DNA from: an uncultured Pelagibacteraceae bacterium
GTDB lineage: Bacteria; Pseudomonadota; Alphaproteobacteria; Pelagibacterales; Pelagibacteraceae
Reading direction: 5' to 3'
Assembly: GCA_902514665.1 (NCBI GenBank)
Contig: CABXRS010000008.1
Span: forward strand, 1-47,250
DNA length: 47,250 nucleotides
Shown: positions 44,083 through 47,250 of the stretch, piece after piece
Position numbering within the stretch: position 1 is the stretch's first letter
Layout of the letters: each line of letters starts with the position of its first letter
The notes under the pieces: generated by a model
What the model was told of the DNA's origin: nothing
The model's database searches: none
Seen by the model: the letters and a program-made list of their open reading frames with translations, nothing else
Program-made: the position numbers and the translations under genes

Positions 44083-44822
44083 GCAAAAGATTAGAGGGTA
44101 AAAAAATCGTAGTTACAGCAGCAGGACAAGGTATCGGAAAAGCTACCGCTATTGCATTTCATAATGAAGGAGCACATGTCATTGCTACAGATTTAAATGA
44201 TAAAACTTTAGCTGATTTAAATAAAGAATTTCCTAATATTGTTGTAAAAACATTGGACTCAACAAACAATAGCGCAATTTTAGAGTTCACAAAATCTTTA
44301 GACAAAGTAGACGTTTTATTTAATGCTGTAGGATTTGTTCATCATGGAAGTATTCTTGATTGTGAAGAAAAAGATTGGGATTTTTCTAGCGATGTAAATG
44401 TAAAGTCTATGTATTTTATGTGCAAAGCTATATTACCATTAATGGTCAAACAAAATGGTGGAAGTATTATTAATGTTTCTTCCTGTGCTTCTAGTTTAAA
44501 AGGTTTTGTAAACAGGTTTGTCTATGGCACGACAAAAGGAGCTGTAATTGGTTTAACCAAGTCTATTGCAGCCGATTTTGTTAAGCAAAATATAAGATGT
44601 AATTCGATAGCACCAGGCACAGTTTTTTCACCATCTTGGCAAGATAGGGTTAATCAAAGTCCAGATCCTGTACAGGCTAAAAAAGACTTTATAGCACGAC
44701 AACCTATGGGCAGATTAGGTACAGCTGAAGAAATAGCTGCAGTAGCTGTTTATTTAGCAAGTGATGATGCTACTTTTACGACGGGTACAACAATTTCTGT
44801 TGATGGTGGGATTTCAATATAA
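44079..44822 (+). CDS. Short-chain dehydrogenase (sugar acid, likely 2-keto-3-deoxy acid)
   Basis: 247-aa classical SDR: cofactor loop TAAGQGIGKA (13-22), D38 in VIATDLN favouring NAD, and catalytic S135, Y149, K153 (YGTTK). The closest functional pattern I know is the 2-keto-3-deoxy-L-fuconate dehydrogenase, which oxidises C4 to make the 2,4-diketo acid split by the FAH-type enzyme next door. A role as sugar 1-dehydrogenase is an alternative. Confidence 0.85.
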   Translation: MSKRLEGKKIVVTAAGQGIGKATAIAFHNEGAHVIATDLNDKTLADLNKEFPNIVVKTLDSTNNSAILEFTKSLDKVDVLFNAVGFVHHGSILDCEEKDWDFSSDVNVKSMYFMCKAILPLMVKQNGGSIINVSSCASSLKGFVNRFVYGTTKGAVIGLTKSIAADFVKQNIRCNSIAPGTVFSPSWQDRVNQSPDPVQAKKDFIARQPMGRLGTAEEIAAVAVYLASDDATFTTGTTISVDGGISI

Positions 44823-44844
44823 TTAAATAACAAAAAGGAGAATT

Positions 44845-45687
44845 ATGAAATTATTAAGAGTAGGACAAAAGGGAAAAGAAAAGCCCGCCGCTTTAGATAA
44901 AGATGGTAAAATTAGAGATATAAGTTCGCATATAAAAGATTTAAATCCTCATCATTTAAATTTTGATACAATTTCTAAACTACAAAGTGCAGACCTTTCA
45001 TCACTTCCTGAAATATCTAGCAGTGAGAGAATTGGCTCATGCATAACTAATCCAGCGAAATTTATAGCAATAGGACTTAATTTTTCTGACCATGCTGCAG
45101 AAACTGGAGCTGAAGCACCATCTGAACCAATTGTGTTTATGAAAGCTACTAGCTGTATAAATGGTCCTAACGATGATATTGAAATTGTATCAGGGTCAAA
45201 AAAACTTGATTGGGAAGTAGAATTAGGAATAGTTATTGGAAAAGAGACAAAACATATATCTGAAAATCAATCCCAAGATCATATTTTAGGTTATTGTTTA
45301 GTAAATGATATAAGTGAACGAGAATGGCAAATAGAAAAAATGGGTCAATGGGTTAAAGGAAAATCTCATGACACTTATGGACCAATTGGACCATACTTAG
45401 TAACTAAAGATGAAATTTCGGATGTGAATAATTTGAAAATGAGCCTAGATGTCAATGGTAATAAAATGCAGAGGGGAAATACGAACACTATGATATTTAA
45501 TGTTGATTATATTGTGTCTTATTTAAGTAAGTACATGTCTTTACAACCTGGTGATATCATAACAACTGGAACTCCTCCTGGAGTAGGTATGGGTATGAAG
45601 CCCCAACAGTTTTTAAAAGCTGGTGATACTATGAAATTATCTGTTGAAAACTTAGGTGAGCAAAACTCCAAAGTTGTTGCTCTTTAA
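44845..45687 (+). CDS. Fumarylacetoacetate hydrolase family protein
   Basis: 280-aa FAH-fold metal-dependent hydrolase. AIGLNFSDHAAETGAEAPSEP, DWEVELGIVIGKETK (metal glutamates), YCLVNDISEREWQ with aspartate, WVKGKSHDTYGPIGPYLV, and IITTGTPPGVGMG are family motifs. In the diketo pathway it cleaves 2,4-diketo-3-deoxy acid to pyruvate and lactate or glycolate. An AAGGAG site 4 nt before the ATG is the best ribosome site of this operon. Confidence 0.93.
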   Translation: MKLLRVGQKGKEKPAALDKDGKIRDISSHIKDLNPHHLNFDTISKLQSADLSSLPEISSSERIGSCITNPAKFIAIGLNFSDHAAETGAEAPSEPIVFMKATSCINGPNDDIEIVSGSKKLDWEVELGIVIGKETKHISENQSQDHILGYCLVNDISEREWQIEKMGQWVKGKSHDTYGPIGPYLVTKDEISDVNNLKMSLDVNGNKMQRGNTNTMIFNVDYIVSYLSKYMSLQPGDIITTGTPPGVGMGMKPQQFLKAGDTMKLSVENLGEQNSKVVAL

Positions 45688-45693
45688 ATAATT

Positions 45694-46866
45694 GTGAAAA
45701 TAACTTCTGTTAAAAGTCATGTGCTCAGATATGAGTTAGATAAAGAACTTGGTTATTCTCAACAATATTATAAGCATAGAACTGCTCACATTGTAGAAGT
45801 TAACACTGATGAGGGTATAACAGGGTGGGGAGAGTGCTTTGGACCAGGAAATATTGCACTAGCAAATAAATATATAATTGAAAAAGTTATACAGCCTTTA
45901 ATTGTTGGAGAAGATCCATTAAATAAAGAACATATTTGGCACAAGGTATACAATCTTTTAAGAGATAGTGGTCAAAAAGGAATGCCTATACAGGCACTAT
46001 CCGGTATAGATATTTCCTTGTGGGATATTCTTGGAAAAAAAACTAAAGCACCTCTTTATCAACTAATAGGCGGAAAATGTAATGAATATATTCCAGTTTA
46101 TGGTTATGGGATGATGTTACAAAAAAAAAGTACAGAAGAATTAATCGATTTATTTAAAGAGGAAGCGAAAGAAATTAAGTCTAAAAATTTTAAGGCTATG
46201 AAAATGAAAATAGGTATAGGTGCTAAGGAGGATCTGAAATTAGTGCAAGCCGTTAGAGAAAGCATAGGCAAAGATTTCAAGTTAATGGTAGATGCCAACC
46301 ACGCATATAGTTTAAAAGATGCCATTTATGTGGGTAAAGGGCTAGATGAGCTGGATATATTTTGGTTTGAGGAGCCAGTTGCACCTGAGGATTATGACGG
46401 GTACAGACAATTGAGAAATAAAATATCTACAAGTATCGCAGGTGGGGAAGCTGAATTTACAAAATATGGTTGGAATAAATTAATCTCAAACAAATGTATA
46501 GATATTGCACAGCCAGAAGTTTGTGGTTTAGGGGGAATTACTGAGTATTTAAAAGTTGTTGCATTAGCTCAAGCAAACTTTATTCCTGTTATAAATCATG
46601 TTTGGGGATCAGCTATCAGTATAGCTGTTAATTTACACTTATTAACTTCACAAGCAGATATGCCAGGCGGATTATTTCCTTCCAAATCTATGTTAGAATT
46701 TGATACAACAGAAAAAAATATTTTTATTACAGATCTTCCAGATGAAGATTTTTCAATTCTAGACCAGGTAAAGAAAAATAATGGTTTTGCTTCAGTATCA
46801 GATAATGTTGGCATAGGCATCAACCCTAATAAAGACTTTATCAAGGAATTTGAAGTACATGAATAA
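45694..46866 (+). CDS. Mandelate racemase/muconate lactonizing-type sugar-acid dehydratase
   Basis: 390-aa enolase-superfamily enzyme with a start GTG. The C-terminal barrel shows K170-x-K172, D200 and N202, E226 in WFEEP, E252 in GGEAE, and H302 in NHVWG. K172 and H302 are the two acid/base residues of the mandelate racemase subgroup, and D200, E226, E252 hold magnesium. Dehydratases of sugar acids such as fuconate or rhamnonate have this set. The 8-nt overlap with the SMP-30 gene links it to a lactonase. The exact acid is undetermined. Confidence 0.9.
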   Translation: MKITSVKSHVLRYELDKELGYSQQYYKHRTAHIVEVNTDEGITGWGECFGPGNIALANKYIIEKVIQPLIVGEDPLNKEHIWHKVYNLLRDSGQKGMPIQALSGIDISLWDILGKKTKAPLYQLIGGKCNEYIPVYGYGMMLQKKSTEELIDLFKEEAKEIKSKNFKAMKMKIGIGAKEDLKLVQAVRESIGKDFKLMVDANHAYSLKDAIYVGKGLDELDIFWFEEPVAPEDYDGYRQLRNKISTSIAGGEAEFTKYGWNKLISNKCIDIAQPEVCGLGGITEYLKVVALAQANFIPVINHVWGSAISIAVNLHLLTSQADMPGGLFPSKSMLEFDTTEKNIFITDLPDEDFSILDQVKKNNGFASVSDNVGIGINPNKDFIKEFEVHE

Positions 46867-47250
46867 AATCAAAACCTTAGAACCAAAAGTTATTTGGAAT
46901 AGTAAATGTAAGTTAGGCGAAGGCACATTATGGGTTAAAGAACATAACTCGATATATTTTGTTGATATAAAAAAAAAGAAAATCTGTATCTTAAATATAA
47001 AGAATAATAAAAAAAAACAAATTAAAGTAAATAAAGAAATCGGCTTTTTAGCGCATATAAAAAAAAATATATTTATCTTAGGATTACAAGGGGAGATTAG
47101 AATTCAAAATCTTAAATCTAAAAAAATCATTAAATCAATATTAATAGAACCAAAGATTAAATTAAATAGAATTAATGATGGCAAAACAGATCCAGCTGGA
47201 AATTTATGGTTTGGTACTATGGATAACCTAGAGAGAAAAATTGAAAAAGG
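46859..47250 (+). CDS. SMP-30/gluconolactonase family protein, truncated by window end
   Basis: ATG at 46859 overlaps the MR/MLE gene by 8 nt, and the frame runs 130 codons off the right edge. CKLGEGTLWVKEHNSIYFVDI has the metal Glu (E18 region) and the beta-propeller repeat; RINDGKTDPAGNLWFGTM provides the N-D-G-x-x-D-P-x-G-x-x-W signature. It would hydrolyse a sugar lactone to the acid that the preceding dehydratase uses. Confidence 0.92.
   Translation, partial: MNKIKTLEPKVIWNSKCKLGEGTLWVKEHNSIYFVDIKKKKICILNIKNNKKKQIKVNKEIGFLAHIKKNIFILGLQGEIRIQNLKSKKIIKSILIEPKIKLNRINDGKTDPAGNLWFGTMDNLERKIEK

Overview
The window reads as a marine SAR11 (Candidatus Pelagibacter-like) alphaproteobacterial chromosome. 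The reasons are very low G+C, short spacers, frequent 1-8 nt gene overlaps, and a gene mix of dimethylglycine dehydrogenase with ETF, a folate-dependent demethylase relative, TRAP and iron ABC transporters. No rRNA, tRNA, IS element, phage gene or CRISPR was seen. No stretch longer than 300 bases lacks a gene. The placement is inference from style and content, not from a marker gene.

Layout. (1) 1-3270, minus strand: a cut-off gene, an Asp/Glu racemase, a cold-shock protein, and a tight purE-purK-GNAT unit. (2) 3363-6767, plus strand: M19 dipeptidase, an uncharacterised 553-aa protein, a DUF3726 protein and a 55-aa two-CxxC protein, all nearly touching. This is the best candidate for an undescribed system. 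(3) 6764-9541, minus strand: Yip1-family membrane protein, a 36-aa membrane peptide, a DmdA/GcvT-like folate-dependent demethylase and a MetF-like reductase. (4) 9608-15753, plus strand: Rieske oxygenase, methyltransferase, small APS-kinase-like kinase, HxGH nucleotidyltransferase, enoyl-CoA hydratase, small membrane protein, CoA-binding protein, BT1-type folate/biopterin transporter and a secreted DUF4864 protein. (5) 15809-21586: dimethylglycine-dehydrogenase-like enzyme, etfB, etfA and ETF-ubiquinone oxidoreductase, which carry electrons from N-demethylation to quinone. Regions 3-5 together look like oxidation of a methylated (betaine-like) compound with C1 transfer to folate.

(6) 21588-25798: DUF2237 and 2OG-Fe(II) oxygenase genes, hisI, then divergent folE, an acuI-like reductase and a LysR regulator. 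(7) 25880-29913: a 19-bp perfect Fur-type palindrome in front of a ferric-iron ABC transporter, with a long hairpin between the binding-protein and permease genes. (8) 29928-33784: azlCD, a persulfide-dioxygenase-like hydrolase, DUF4396, cytochrome b561 and cytochrome c' with abutting divergent starts, and an orphan. (9) 33785-34066: a structured spacer with a minus-strand mini-ORF behind a very strong Shine-Dalgarno sequence.

(10) 34067-47250: sugar-acid catabolism. It holds two beta-hydroxyacid dehydrogenases, a DMT transporter, altronate-dehydratase-type UxaA, an IlvD/Edd dehydratase broken by one base in an A8 run, a D-2-hydroxyacid dehydrogenase, a TRAP transporter (dctP-hairpin-dctQ-dctM), SDR, FAH-family hydrolase, enolase-superfamily dehydratase and an SMP-30 lactonase cut by the window edge. 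The lactonase-dehydratase-SDR-FAH set matches the non-phosphorylative diketo-hydrolase route for L-fuconate or L-rhamnonate type acids. The exact substrate cannot be read from sequence.
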